A stretch of 64,000 bases of DNA from Rhynchospora pubera (Eukaryota; Streptophyta; Magnoliopsida; Poales; Cyperaceae), in contig CM051463.1 in the NCBI GenBank assembly GCA_028095005.1, positions 79,403,002 to 79,467,001 on the forward strand, in the 5' to 3' direction. The position numbers and the translations under genes are program-made. This document shows positions 24,627 through 36,556 of the stretch, piece after piece. The first letter of the stretch is position 1; each line of letters starts with the position of its first letter. Under the pieces are notes generated by a model. The model made no database searches. It was not told where the DNA came from and worked only from the letters and a program-made list of their open reading frames with translations.

Positions 24627-27420
24627 TAGAATAGCATGGATCTCTCACACGTCAGCAACTGAGGGAATGGGCTAGAAGGCGCAAGACAAAAATCCAAACT
24701 CATCTATCGCCATTTAATCATTTATGCATTGTCTTGTTTTCTTCTATTTGGTCATACTGGACAACACACACTATTTACCTCCTTGAAGAATTACAGGATG
24801 TAACCACGACAGATAAAATAACTTGATTTCTCAGCAAAGTAGTCATATTCCACTCAGAAAATATGTAATATTACAATTTACAAGGAACAACTTGTAGGAT
24901 AGGTCAACGATGAGAATTGGTCCCGACAAAAGAGCAGTCTCACTGTGATAGGCCTTATTGATATAATCTTGCGGCCCGTGGGCTTTAATCCACTAGCTAG
25001 AATTATAATCCTCCTGCTTTTCTTTTGGGAATTACTTTCTTTTTATTTGGTACTCGGAATAGGAAAAAGCTGATACCGTATCAGGAGAGTTCTTTTTGAG
25101 CGTCTATTGTTGAAGCTGTTTTGATGTACTGCATTAATGCTTATTTAAAAAAAAAAAAAAAAAAACACAAAATGTTAACATTTTACAACCAGATAGATAA
25201 TGCTGGTAGGTAACATATTGCAAAATGCTTATTGCGAACGTGATTGCAGTTATGAATTCTCGGGCATTATAAATAGATCTTTAGAGAAAGATGTCATGGC
25301 TTCGCTCGCTAAGAACCAAAAAGTCCAAATATTTCATTCCAATTATTAATTAACAGATATTGCTTACAGTAGGATTTGAAGGTGAACCGTTTGGGGTGTT
25401 CGGTACATACTGATTGGGAAGTTCATTATATGGTAATATTAAATAGAGTCGTCAAAATAGTTTCAAGTACTGAGAATCTGACAGTGCGTATACCAATTTT
25501 TCTGAAAGAAAAAGAAATCCCAATGCCTCATTTTTTTCTATATACCTATTTTAAACATATCACCCTCTTATTGTTTATTATGAAAATAGTTATTAACAGT
25601 TAACCACTTCTAACAACCATAGATTATCCATTTCTTTAGCAATTAGAGATCTATCATTTCTTTTCCTTTTATTTTCATATATGTAATAACAATAACAATA
25701 AACATAAGGAGGCAGAATTGGTGCTCTTAAACGAAATGGATTGGATTACAGATCCTCAACCCAGGATTATATCCTGTTGTTCATATATTTCAAAATAAAC
25801 ATGAAGGATACACTGATACCAGTTAAATATTTAGCAGTGAGCCTGTGAGTAGTAAGACATATCTTCAGTGTGAACAAATGGAACTTTGAAATTTTCATCA
25901 ACATGAAACTAATACCAAGTCATGTTATCTGTACTAATGGAGAATAAAGGCTTCAAAACATAAAGGAGTTGAGAGTTCAGACTTCATGATCAATCGTTAA
26001 TTAGGTGAGCTGGTGACTCGTGTCAACAAATTATACCATAACCACCGTCAACACAACACATCCCTAATGACCAAAAAGAACTCTAACATATTCATTGTCA
26101 TGAACATTATTCACACCTCTCTTACTTTTAAAACAAATATAAGATGCCCCACCATTTACCAGTAAGGGAAAAGGACCTCGAAACATAAAAGTGCTTATAC
26201 CTTATGATCAATAGACAACAGATTCAATACCAGTAGATGCACTGTATTTCCCTTCATACCAGCCTCTGTACCAAAACTTTGACCATGTTGGAATAATATT
26301 CATAATTCCATTTCATCTCAGCTAGCTACCCAGCGCCAATATCAATAAGAGCTGCATAAGATGTCTCTCCTAAGTCCTAACTGAAGTTTAATTACCCCAA
26401 GTCAATTATAGTGATAGGCTAATTACTATTCCAAACTCCAAAACTCATTTCTCTGTAATCTTAATTACCCACTTCCCCCTCCCAAATATTCCTGATTTTA
26501 TCTGAATAATTCATAATTTAGCCCATTACTGAGTGAAGACTTTTTTTTCACATGCAAAGGTGCAATCCACAATAGTTATAAAATCTGAACCATTCACAGC
26601 TGCCCAATTCACATAAACTGCTCTGTGATTTGCATCTGACGGTCTGAATTGTCTGACCTGACTAATCCACAACATAGATTACTTCATAGACAGACTGCTG
26701 ATTTTTTAGGTACACTAATTTGCCAAATCCCTAAGCTTTTCCACAACATTCGGGGGAACCTAGACTCAAAAAGAAAATGCAAAATAGAGAAATAACATAA
26801 TAATAACAGTAACAGACATGAAATAAAATCAAATTAAAATAGACCCAAAAAATCCCATGGAAATTTGCATAAAATAAAGTAAACATTTTGTAAAATATGT
26901 AAACTTAATATGCAAAGCACAATATCTGAAATTGGGGAAAAGTGCGCTTGAGGTGAGAAATAAGGGGAAACAAATTGAAAGGATCAGCACATATTTTGTG
27001 ATCAGTGAAGAGAACACAATAACTCTCAGGAAAACTTGGGGTAAATTAAACCCACAAAAATGTCGGGAGAAGTCTAGGCCTACAATCAAACTTGGAATGA
27101 AGCCCACGCCTTTTAATCCAACCCATATCCACATGCAAACGAGATGTTTACATTTGTAGAATTACAATGTAGAAGAGGTTGCTACAGTCGCAATGCCACA
27201 CTCTGGCAAGGAACAAGGGCCCTCTTCAAATTTGATACCCACAAAAGAGCTCACCTGAGATGGTATTGTTATTGCGTTTGTTCTCTTGCTCAGACCTTTT
27301 ACTATACCATCATATCCTTTCTTTCTTTGTTATCAGTTAAAAGTTAAAACGCACAAAAAGACATTGATTTGAAAATTAAAAGGCAAAAGTGGCGAAGTTG
27401 AAAAGAAAAGAACTTTAAAG
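24627..27420. repeat. Segmental duplication unit 2, right part
   Basis: Continues unit 2 after the 5.3-kb insertion and is paralogous to 12150-17260 without the hAT and CACTA insertions. No conserved open frame was found. A 20-bp A run lies near 25147. Confidence 0.65.
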
Positions 27421-27705
27421 AGAACCAACAACCCAAGACCGCCGTCTAGGTTGCTCCGTATACAGGTTCAGATTTTGAGCCACCAACAGAAGAGAGGTGG
27501 AGAGAGGTTTTTCTATTTTAATTTCTTTTTGAGAGGAAAGGAAAGCATTGGTGATGGCTTCGGATTTGAACAGGCGGCTGATTTTAAACCCTAAAGAAAA
27601 GAATGGAGATTATTGAGGCTAGTTTTTGGGCTTCTGAGAGTCTGAACTCTGAAATGAGGGATAATAGAAGTTGGGTTTCATGGGTCTCACCTCTCACGTC
27701 TGGAA
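27421..27705. other. Unassigned GC-richer stretch
   Basis: Higher GC than its surroundings, with an AGAGAGGTGGAGAGAGG motif. It looks like an old 5' leader or first exon, but no frame longer than about 20 codons follows the ATG at 27553. No gene is called. Confidence 0.3.
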
Positions 27706-27708
27706 TCA

Positions 27709-27905
27709 CATCCTCTGCCAACCATTTATGGTTGGTAGAGGGCCAACGTTTGATCTAAACCGTTAGATCTAATCTCAATGGTTAAGGAAACCCCGTGCAT
27801 GTAACCTAGGTTGATAGGCCCGAAAAATTTTAACCGTCGAGATTAGATCTAACGGCTTGGATCAAACGTTGGCCCTCTACCAACCTCAAAAAATTGGTAG
27901 AGGAT
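27709..27905. repeat. Foldback MITE, ATCCTCTGCCAACC-type ends
   Basis: The ends ATCCTCTGCCAACC and ATTGGTAGAGGAT pair, and the arms are inverted (GGGCCAACGTTTGATC.. against GATCAAACGTTGGCCC), so it would fold into a near-complete hairpin. Related sequences occur at about 31390-31530 and 48371-48563. The target-site duplication is not resolved. Confidence 0.75.
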
Positions 27906-28736
27906 ACGCTCCCCTCACGTCTTAGGCCTAGTGTTTTTTTTTTTTTTTTTTTTGAGTGCTTACTACCCATTTCTAATAATTTAAGATTTTTGAACTTAAT
28001 TAGACATTGAAAGCAATATCTCATTAATTCCTCCCATGATAGAAACAATATAAGTTATTAGAAGTGAAATATGATGATACTAATTAGATGTTCCAAGAAT
28101 TCCAAGAAAACTTTTTAAACACAAGTATAGGTTAACAACAAATTATTTTTGTTCTTACTTTTCCTGTTGTTCGCATGCATCTCATTAATTCCTACCATGA
28201 CAAAAACAAAAAATGACCACATCTATACATTTTGACAAGTAAAATTAAACATAACTCTTGTCAATCAACTTCATAATAAATAAAAACCTCCTTTTTTGAT
28301 GTTAAAAAAATCTATGGACATTTTAATTGGAGTAAAATTACTACATCATTTTATGAAAGATTTATAAAATATCTCTTTTTCTGGCTTAAAATACAATGGC
28401 TTTCCTCCAAAATTTTTGACGGAATATATTCATAAATTTTATTAGGTTCTGTATCAGACCTGACTTCTTTCCTTTTCCCCTCTCAGTGAAGCTAGAATTT
28501 TATGTCAGGATTTTTTTTTTCTAAAAATATATGTACAGCAAAACGTCTAATATAGATATAGTATAATAATATTGTTCAAACAAATAATTCTAAAACAATA
28601 TAACAAAAAATTATGAAAAATCAAATATATCTATAATAATGACACAAGATCTAAAATAATATATCTCATATCCAAAATGATAATTCAAGACAATATAAAA
28701 AAAAAGTAAAAATACAATAATTCACTACGAGTTTTC
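27906..28736. other. Intergenic, AT-rich
   Basis: A long T run at about 27936-27953, then AT-rich sequence with no exon. The stretch just upstream of 28737 probably belongs to the decayed transposon noted next. Confidence 0.5.
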
Positions 28737-29130
28737 ATTTTTTTGATAATTTTGAATAATAAGTTCATTAGGAATCTCATTAAACACCTCTCTTTCTATA
28801 TATGTTACAAGACAATCATTTATCCAAACATGTCCCATATTCTATTTCTAAGTTTTGACTTAATAAGCTTCATTGCGGAAAATGTTCGTTCGACGAATGC
28901 CGCACCGGTAAAAGCAATGCTAATTTGAGAAGTAGGTACACATATCGAAATGTCAAATTTTTTTTAGTCCCAACTAGCATTTTAGACAACTCATTGAGAT
29001 CTCGTATATCATGAAATCTGTCATCTAAGCGAACATCCATAATGTAAGTATCAATTTGAGTATCATCCCGTAGGAGATCTCTAGGTAGATTAGTTTGCCA
29101 AAAACAGATAAGAACAAAGTTTAATTTTAT
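28737..29130 (-). pseudogene. Decayed hAT transposase, C-terminal dimerisation domain (TTF/ZMYM type)
   Basis: Minus-strand translation gives a recognisable run of hAT C-terminal motifs: DDRFHDIRDLNELSKMLVGT, YLLLKLAL, LPV, then AAFVERTFSAMKLIKSKLRN and NDCLVTYIEREVFNEIPNEL, ending in TAG. The pieces lie in different frames, with shifts near 28910 and 28825, so it cannot make a working transposase. The order matches the family (ERAFSAM..LRNRMGD..YIER in intact relatives). No terminal repeats were found, so the element's limits are unknown. The upstream catalytic region is absent or unrecognisable. Confidence 0.8.
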
Positions 29131-30160
29131 ATTTGATATTATTAATTAAATTTAGAGATGGAATCTCGTCCCCCAAACTGTTCGAAATATTTAAGGAAAT
29201 TGTTTAACGCCGCATCAATAATTTGGTAAGAAAGCCTTTATCATAATTGTTATTATCATTGCTATTATAATTAGTTATTATTTTTGTCATAGTTGTTCTG
29301 TATTTAAACATGCCTATTATGGGATATAAAAAAAAGGTGAAAAATGAATAATTTCTTAATTTAATAAATACTTGGTTTGTAATAAACCAGGCAACTGAGT
29401 GGTTGTTGTTACATTCTTAGGGAAATGATGATTTAAAGAGCCCCAAGTTCAAGTGACGAAAAATTAACTAAGGTACATTAAGTCCAGGGTTGATTGACTA
29501 TCTTGTTTCTAGGTTCCTAGAGAAGGGTCTGAAAATTTTCTGGATCGTCGTTTTATGTATCCCCTGACCCTGAGAAACTGAAGACCTGTGTTGAATGAAC
29601 CCGTGTAAACAGGTCTGAATCAGAATAAGTTGGGACAAGATTGTTCTCGAAGAAAATCAATTAAGAATGAAACAGTTGTTCTCAATTGGTGCATTGTACA
29701 GATGATTCTTCATTTTAAAGGTCCGTGTTATTAATCTGATATAAACTATTGCTCCTAATGCGCCTAAATCTGTATGACTTGAATCATTTTATTTTCTTTA
29801 ACCATTTTCATATCTGGTATAATCTTTAAGGGAAAAAAAATACGACGTCAATGATTATCGAAAGAACTGCAAAAATAATTGTTGCAACTTCTTTTTCAGA
29901 TTCAATTCATTAATTCTATGACAAATTGACAAAAAGAAATTGACGCCATTTCAAATAAAAAGACTGACTTTAAAATATCAAGACATCACCTAATAGAAAT
30001 AAACAGTGATACAACAGAATAACACTAATGAGAACAAGATACTCTAATATTATAAAAACCGTCCCAATCTCTTGATAAATGATAAACATCAGAGCATCAT
30101 CTGATACTAAAGAAAAATTACATAAGTCCATTGTTTTTTTCTAATAATATTAAACAAGCC
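29131..30160. other. Intergenic, no gene seen
   Basis: AT-rich. It probably includes more transposon debris on the left and the 3' UTR of the DUF6598 gene on the right (just left of 30161). No coding evidence. Confidence 0.5.
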
Positions 30161-31274
30161 TTATGCATAAAAACCTTGTTGTCCAGTGCCATATTCAGCT
30201 GTCCCCGGCCAAGTAACACCAACATTAACTTGACATGCAGCGCCACTGAATGTCTTCACCTCCTGATCACCCAACCTAGGAGTAAATTCACAATTTTTAA
30301 TCTCCATGATTGGTTGATCTGGTGCGCCAATGGTGCAGCCTTGCCAGATGTTCACATAGATGGCGAGAAAGGAACCAGCTGGAACTGCAGTCTTACATCT
30401 TGCAAGAGGAAGTTGCACAACCCCATCCTTGCAAGCATTAGTGTTGATGCAAATGCCTTCATTTTTATCCCTATCAAACAAAAAGCTCCTACCCTGCTCA
30501 CCAAGCTTTGAGTTTTGGGCAAATATCTGTCCATAAACTGTGGCCGAGGGAAATTGGCAACCTAATAGTGTAACATCTACACGAGCCTCTAGGCCATCCT
30601 TATAAATAGCGCAGTTTAATTCTATCTGGCCAAATTGGCTCAGTACCCTCCTGGACAAGAGTTTGTCATAGGAGTAGTGATCTAAAATAGTGTTTATCAA
30701 CAATTCATCCTTATTGTCCTTGAACTGATCAGCACAAGCTTGATATCTAAATAGGTAGGGAATAATAATTGTGGAATCAGATGGCTGTATGACTCTATCG
30801 GGACCTCTAATCTTGACATAACCCTGAAGCAATGAAACAAAAAAAGTGCATGTTCATAGAATAGAATACATAATTTCAAAGGCCTGAACTTTGATAGATT
30901 TACAAAGTGAAGTAACTTAAACTACTACATAGTTTCGTGTCATAAAAGGAGAAACATAAATTAAATTAAATTGAGTGAAATATATATACCTGAGGATTAA
31001 TACATAGGGGATCCCCATCTTTTCTGCTGAAGACAACATAAGTGGGAAATGAACTGATCAATATGCAGCCATACATGTGTTCCAAGTCATGATGCTGAAA
31101 TTGGAGAAATCTGACGGAGAACACCTCCAAAATCTTCCTTGGCACTGTCGAATATGTAGCCTTAGGGTTAGGCTGCTGCTTCTCTTGCTTGGCCTTGAGC
31201 ACTTTGGAGCATTCAGCCTGCAAAAGATTGCTTCCTTCCCCTTTGCCATTGCCAGCAAGGGTTTGGGTTTCCAT
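30161..31274 (-). CDS. DUF6598 domain protein A (2 exons, 315 aa)
   Basis: Function unknown. Exon 1 is 31274-30990 (95 codons) and exon 2 is 30823-30161 (220 codons plus stop), with one GT-AG intron in phase 0. The start is the ATG at 31274 (METQTLAGNG); the longer open frame upstream has no ATG. Residues about 48-315 fit the DUF6598 pattern as I remember it: an opening ILEVFSVRF strand, then MYGCILISS, YVKIRGPDR, a central IELNCAIYKDGLEARVDV segment and a C-terminal NCEFTPRLGDQEV..VNVGVTWPG. No signal peptide or membrane segment is evident. The intron falls after INPQ, exactly as in DUF6598 protein B at 33829-34727, so the two are paralogues. The family is common in grasses, sometimes fused to other domains, and has no assigned biochemical role. 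The domain call rests on recall of the pattern, not a search. Confidence 0.85.
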
Positions 31275-31390
31275 GGAATCGATTTCCTTAGACGACTCGC
31301 TCTTCTTCTTTCGCAAGGGTTTTTATCTGAGTCTGGTTTCCGTCTCCGTCTAAAAGTTTTGGTTTTTTTGAAAGCATCGCCGTGTCCGTG

Positions 31391-31530
31391 AATTCACATC
31401 CTCTGCCGCGCGCGGCTGGCCGCATTTTACATCCCGACCGTCTGATCTAAACTGAACGACCCCTAAAAAATACCGGATTGATAAACTCGAAAAAATTAAA
31501 CCGTCGATCGGACGACTCGTATGAGAAGTG
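31391..31530. repeat. Foldback MITE-like sequence upstream of DUF6598 gene A
   Basis: It begins CACATCCTCTGCCGCGC and carries opposed segments (CCGACCGTC..AACTGAACGAC against AACCGTCGATCGGACGAC), similar in plan to the MITE at 27709. It lies about 115 bp upstream of the start codon and may occupy the promoter. The boundaries are soft. Confidence 0.5.
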
Positions 31531-31607
31531 CGGCTGTGCCGCGCAGCTACAGTTCCCAATTTCCCATTATTGATTTATTTTGTTTTTACACATTACATAC
31601 ATACAAT

Positions 31608-31765
31608 TAGGACTGAAAACGGAAGTCGTTTTAACCGTTTTTTGTTTCGTTTCGTCCGGACAAAACGGTTAAAGAACGAAATAAAAAATCTATTTCGTCG
31701 CATAGGACGAAACGATCGACGCAACATCTCATTTGTGTCACCGTCTCGATCATTTTGCAGCCCTA
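31608..31765. mobile_element. hAT-type non-autonomous element, 158 bp
   Basis: The left end is TAGGACTGAAAACGG and the right end, reverse-complemented, is TAGGGCTGCAAAATG. The perfect 8-bp duplication CATACAAT flanks both sides (31600-31607 and 31766-31773). No coding sequence. Confidence 0.88.
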
Positions 31766-32190
31766 CATACAATACAAGATGTTACAATTCCAAAAAATGG
31801 GCCGCTTTACGGGCTTAGGGCCTATAGCACGGTTGCAGCTTGCAGGCAGAAAAATTAAAAAATAATATTAAATTAATATAATACTTTTTTTAAATAGTAT
31901 CACAAGATTGAAATCTAGGATTCCGATCTTATTTTACCTTAATAGTTAAATAATATTTTATGTTAGCCTCTATATATAATCAAATAATATATAATACGGC
32001 AATAATTAAAATATAAATTTTTAATTAAATATAATATTTAATTAATTTATTTAATTAAATATAAATTCAATTAATTTATTTAATTAAAATATAAATAATT
32101 TTATTTTATTTTATTTAAAAATAAATAATTATGTTATAAATTTTTAATTAATTTACATTAAAATTATAAATTTTGAAAGATAATAATGTA

Positions 32191-32834
32191 CAGTGGCGGA
32201 TCCAGAAAATTTTTTAACCTAGGCACAATTATAATAAAATAAAATAAAAAAATAAAAAAATTAAAAATAAAATAAATAATAATTTTTTTAAAAAAAGACA
32301 TTCTAAACATATAAAATTAGAATATCACAAAATACATCATCTTTTTCTTTCATAAATTGGTTTTTTTTAATTTAAAAGAATTATGAGCCTAAGAGCATCC
32401 ATATCTACAGCAAAATAAATTTAAAAGAATTATGAGCCTAAGAGCATCCAAACTAATAGATAAGCATATATATTATATATCTGTAAAATTCGTTATATTA
32501 ATTAAGGAGCATAAATTTTTTTTAATTACAATATGAATTTGCTAGCACATGAGTTAATAAAATTAATAGGGGAGAAGAATACGAGATGTCCGAATCCAAT
32601 TGCAAACCCATTATTTTTTCGGACCCGTTATTAAAATTGAAGACAAACAAGAGATGGACACGCCAGCTAGGGAACAAGTAAAAAATATTATTTTAGGCAG
32701 GCCCATTATCTTAGCCTAGGCACCCTGAGCTTTTTAACCCAGGCACCAATCAAATTTCACTATTCAGGTCTTTAAATTTCCAAAATTGACCCCAAGCAAG
32801 TGCCTGGGGTTTCATGTACTTGGATCCGCCCCTG
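32191..32834. mobile_element. hAT-type element nested in the MULE, 644 bp
   Basis: The left end is CAGTGGCGGATCCAG and the right end, reverse-complemented, is CAGGGGCGGATCCAAG. The 8-bp duplication ATAATGTA flanks both sides (32183-32190 and 32835-32842). The interior has a shared AGGCAC motif near each end and no transposase. It must be younger than the MULE it interrupts. Confidence 0.9.
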
Positions 32835-32837
32835 ATA

Positions 32838-33161
32838 ATGTATGAACAAGAGCATATATGCGTGAGAAGGGCCGGAGACTTCACGCATGATAATCTAACG
32901 GCTGAAGTTATTGCCAATTGTATCAGAAATGCAGTAAAGAGAGATGTCGATATTTTCTTACCGGACGTGAAATCTCTATTGGAGAAAGAATACCTGAATG
33001 TGGTGCTCACTTATAACAAGATTTGGCGTGGGACAGAGAGCGCAATTGAACATCTTTTCGGATCATGGAAAGATTCGTACAACAAACTCCCGAGTCTTTC
33101 ATTGACTATACAGAGGACGACACTCGGGACGCAGATCAAATGGTTGTTTAAATATTTATAA
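32838..33161 (+). pseudogene. MULE transposase fragment (N-terminal region)
   Basis: The open frame reads LTAEVIANCIRNAVKRDVDI, PDVKSLLEKEY, LTYNKIWRGTESAIEHLFGS and WKDSYNKLPSL. This is the segment that precedes the catalytic domain in MuDR-type transposases (a YNKAWR..AI..IFGSW pattern in relatives). It stops inside the right terminal repeat, so the catalytic DDE part is gone. The frame opens at the nested hAT insertion, which removed or displaced everything upstream. Confidence 0.8.
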
Positions 33162-33828
33162 TTTTAATGTAAATTAATTAAAAATTTGTAATTTAATTAT
33201 TCATTTTTTAATTAAATAAAACAATTATTTATATTTTAATTAAATTTATATTTAATTAAATAAATAAATTAAATATTATATTTAATTAAAATTTTATATT
33301 TTAATTATTGCCGTATTATATATTATTTGATTATATATAGAGGCTAACATAAAATATTATTTAATTATTAAGGTAAAGAAAAAACAACAGCATTTTACAT
33401 AATTGAAAAAGAAATAAAATAAAACCATTCATATTAAATTATATAACAACTATTAATATTAAACTAATATTTATAATATAGAATTATATTAAAATCATTT
33501 AAAACGTCAAAAATCCAGTTCTGCCCTTGTTAGGAATCCCGGATACCGTAACTAGCTAAGATCAGAATTCCGGATTCCGATCTTAGCTATGGAATCCGAA
33601 ATTCCGATCTTGCAATACTATTTAAAAAATATTATTATATTAATATTATCTTTAATATATTATATTAATTTAATATTATTTTTAAATTTTTCGGGCTTGC
33701 AGGGAAGCCTTTTTTTTAATCCAATTCACGCTTGTTTCCCACAGTTCACTTCTTTGTTCGCAAATCGCGCGCAACCCTCCATTAAAAACCCCGGGGCGTC
33801 TCGTCTAGGGCGGAGCAAACTCAGCCGC

Positions 33829-34727
33829 ATGGAAACCGGAGAAGCACCTCCAACTGCGCGTCTAGAGGTCTTTTCGGCGGTGTTTGAGAACACGTATTCA
33901 CGATTTAGGAGATTGGTCTTCAAAGACGTCTTTGGCGTCCTTCTCCTCCGCACCGGCAACCGCAATTTTCCCATCTTTGATTCCAAGGTTTTAGACCCTC
34001 CGCTAATTAATCCGCAGGTACTCTACTCAAATTCTCTATCCAACGACCTCCACCCCACTAGAATTATCTATCTAATCATATGTCATGGCAGGGCCATCTC
34101 ACCTTAACTTGCCCCAAACATAGCATTCCAGTCAAGGATCAAGTACTCATTTTTCCTTGGTTTATTGATATGCTTACTTGTTTTATGGATAAAAGTGAAC
34201 ATCTTCTGTGGAAAGCTGATGTGGATGACTTAGACCGACTTATCTGCAGAACAATTGACTGCCATCCTAGAAAGTTGCATGTCAATTTTGCAGTCTATCA
34301 TGATCCTGTTGAGACACATTTGGACATGTGTTTTAAGGATCTCGGTCTCGGCTGTGGAGAAGAAGAAGAAGATGTTCTCATTTGGGTTCATGGGACAGTG
34401 AGTTCATCAAATAGTCTTCTCCCCGACTCTAAGGCTAGGAGTATTCTTTTCCATAAATTGAGCGGGGATTGTGTCAGTCTCGAACCTGGCGTGTTTGTCC
34501 CTCTCCCTTTGTCAAGAAAAATAACACTAGTTCCACATCAATCAACCTTGCTTGTTCATGTGAGCCTACAAGTACGCATGGGACACTTGGATTTGAGCTT
34601 TGAAGACACAGTGGAGTTCAATCGTAGTTCAGATGCTGAAGAGTTCTTTATTCCTCCCAAGCGTGCCAACCATGTCAAGTTGTTACTGAAGGTCACGTGG
34701 GCGGAGTGTGAAGATCGCCTTGAGTGA
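33829..34727 (+). CDS. DUF6598 domain protein B (2 exons, 274 aa)
   Basis: Function unknown. Exon 1 is 33829-34017 (63 codons) and exon 2 is 34092-34727 (211 codons plus stop), joined by a 74-bp GT-AG intron in phase 0. The start ATG 33829 (METGEAPPTA) is preferred over an earlier in-frame ATG at 33589, which lies inside the MULE terminal repeat. The protein opens with RLEVFSAVF, reaches NPQ at the intron exactly as in protein A (30161-31274), then continues GHLTLTCPKH, LHVNFAVYHDPVETHLDM, an acidic GEEEEDV stretch (about residue 165) and a C-terminal VKLLLKVTW. It is short for the family and has diverged strongly from protein A, but the plan is the same. No signal peptide is seen. The promoter must lie in or across the MULE end, only 134 bp upstream. 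Confidence 0.82.
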
Positions 34728-35880
34728 AATAATCTTCCCTAGCTAGTATATATAGTTATTTTAATATTTGCATGGTTCTAGTAGACCTTTGATAATGTAG
34801 CTGTAATGCTTATTTTGGTAATCTAGTGTATGTCTGTCTAATTTAAGTTCACTGGGAAGTTAATTTATTAAATATTAAAGTGTGGTTGTTTAAATAATGC
34901 TTACTGTAATGCATCCTTTACTGGCCCGGACCATCTAATTTTTGAAGGAAATACCTGCTCATAATCTGGAAATTTTTGGTTTAGCAACGATCTATGACTT
35001 TGTTCAACTAGGAACATCTTTGAAGGGTTTAATCCAGTCATCAACAGCTAGTTTTTATAATGACAATCTATAAGTTTGTTTTTTGGGGTTTGTAATATTT
35101 AATGTTATCTACGCTCAAGCATACTGTCCAGTAGTTAGTTTCTGATTGATATCGTAAAAGCTTAAATATAGTTACAGTAATCCATATGGTTCTCTTTTAT
35201 AAAATGTGTTGTGGTATTAAAGCGGATTCATAGAAGTCAGCTTCTAATTAGGCCCAACTCCAAAACGACAAAAAAGTAATGCTTTTCAAATTTCAAACAA
35301 ATAATTTAACAGAGACATAATTTAAATTTAAATGAATATATATGACTATATTAGCATCTTAAAATGAAACCTGTATTTGTCCATATTCTGGGATCTGGAG
35401 TCTCGAGTCTGGATTAAGCTTTTTTTTATGATTATTTTTTCTTATATGTTGGATGGGGAAATATCAACGATAAGAAATTGGATAAATAAATATAGATAAT
35501 TGAAGCTAAAAACAATCAATGATGAACCTTAAGAAGTCCATATTATATATGCTTGGGGCAGATCAGTAGATGCAGGTCCCAAGTAGACATGAGCCTGGGA
35601 CGGTGGACCCCACGTATATCAACTCTCTGCCATAATCCCCACTTTGTCTCGATCGTCGTGTCGTGTAATTATTGTTAAACCTCGGCTGCAAATGCATGTA
35701 GAGATACTGTGCTTATTGCTCAAGCATCCAAGAAATCCTAGGATGGAGATACGATACCTGAGAAAGTGTTTGTTGATAATAGTGGATGGTAGCAATAAAA
35801 TAATCAATACTTTATTTGTTTTTCTATATTCTTAATTCTTTCATAATCATCCAAACATGAATGAATAAGAAATGAACAAG
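34728..35880. other. Intergenic, no gene seen
   Basis: Includes the 3' UTR of DUF6598 gene B. AT-rich, with no recognised repeat and no credible open frame. Confidence 0.5.
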
Positions 35881-36555
35881 CTAGTTTGTGAACTATTAAT
35901 TCATTCTTATTCTAATTCTTGTTCATGAACTACTAGTTCATGCTTGTATTGCTCAATTAAGACCCAGAATATATACCCCACAAAATTTGCATTAAAGTGA
36001 TTAAATTAAATATTGCCAATAGCAGCGATGAAAAATTCTTTGTTAGTAATTTATGAGCTCCCTTGCTGAATAACGGATCAAATGTTATTGTTTTCTTTTC
36101 CTCATAAAGAAGTTTTATCATCTTCAATTTTATTTAGTGCTTAGTCTTTGCTAGATCCAGACGTTGCACGTGTTAATCAATCCAGCATATTAATTGCGGA
36201 TTTTTGTGATTGAAAAATATCATGGATCTCACACATCAGACATCAGGGACTCGGAGAATGTACTGGAAGGCGCAACACAAAATTCCAAACTCACCAAACG
36301 CAATCCACAGTGTCTCTTCTTCTGTTTGATTATGTACTAGGACAACTGGCCTCAGTGCCTAGTGCAAATTAATCTCAAACTGTTGATCAACGTTAGGCGT
36401 TGCAGATATAATTTTCGGCTCATGGGCTTTCATGTCTAGAATTATTATCAACCTTTGCCTCTTCTTTAATTTTTTGTCGTTAGACCGGATATCACGGTAC
36501 AAGTGCAGGTTCAGGAGTGTGCATTTTGAGACAATTGCTGATATATATGCTGTTT
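35881..36555. repeat. Segmental duplication unit 3 (truncated)
   Basis: Paralogous to 11690-12610 and then, past the hAT insertion, to 12902-12980 (TTCAGGAGTGTG, GCATTTTGAGACAATTG, GCTGTTTTC). It lacks the MITE and the hAT element present in unit 1 and so supplies their empty sites. It breaks off abruptly at the inverted repeat. Confidence 0.75.
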
Positions 36556-36556
36556 T

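Larger units (their letters stand above)
31847..33694. mobile_element. Mutator-like element (MULE), 1.85 kb, with long terminal inverted repeats
   Basis: The 9-bp duplication GCTTGCAGG flanks it exactly (31838-31846 and 33695-33703). The ends are CAGAAAAATTAAAAA on the left and, reverse-complemented, CCGAAAAATTTAAAAA on the right. The inverted repeats extend inward for about 300 bp: GAGGCTAACATAAAATATTA at 33342 mirrors 31945-31975. Between them lie a transposase fragment and a nested hAT element. The element ends only 134 bp before the start codon of DUF6598 gene B. Confidence 0.9.

Noticed and set aside
33589..33828. Longer N-terminus for DUF6598 protein B
   Set aside because: The extra codons lie mostly in the MULE terminal repeat and would encode a hydrophobic low-complexity stretch. 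METGEAPPTA at 33829 directly precedes the family's LEVFS start.
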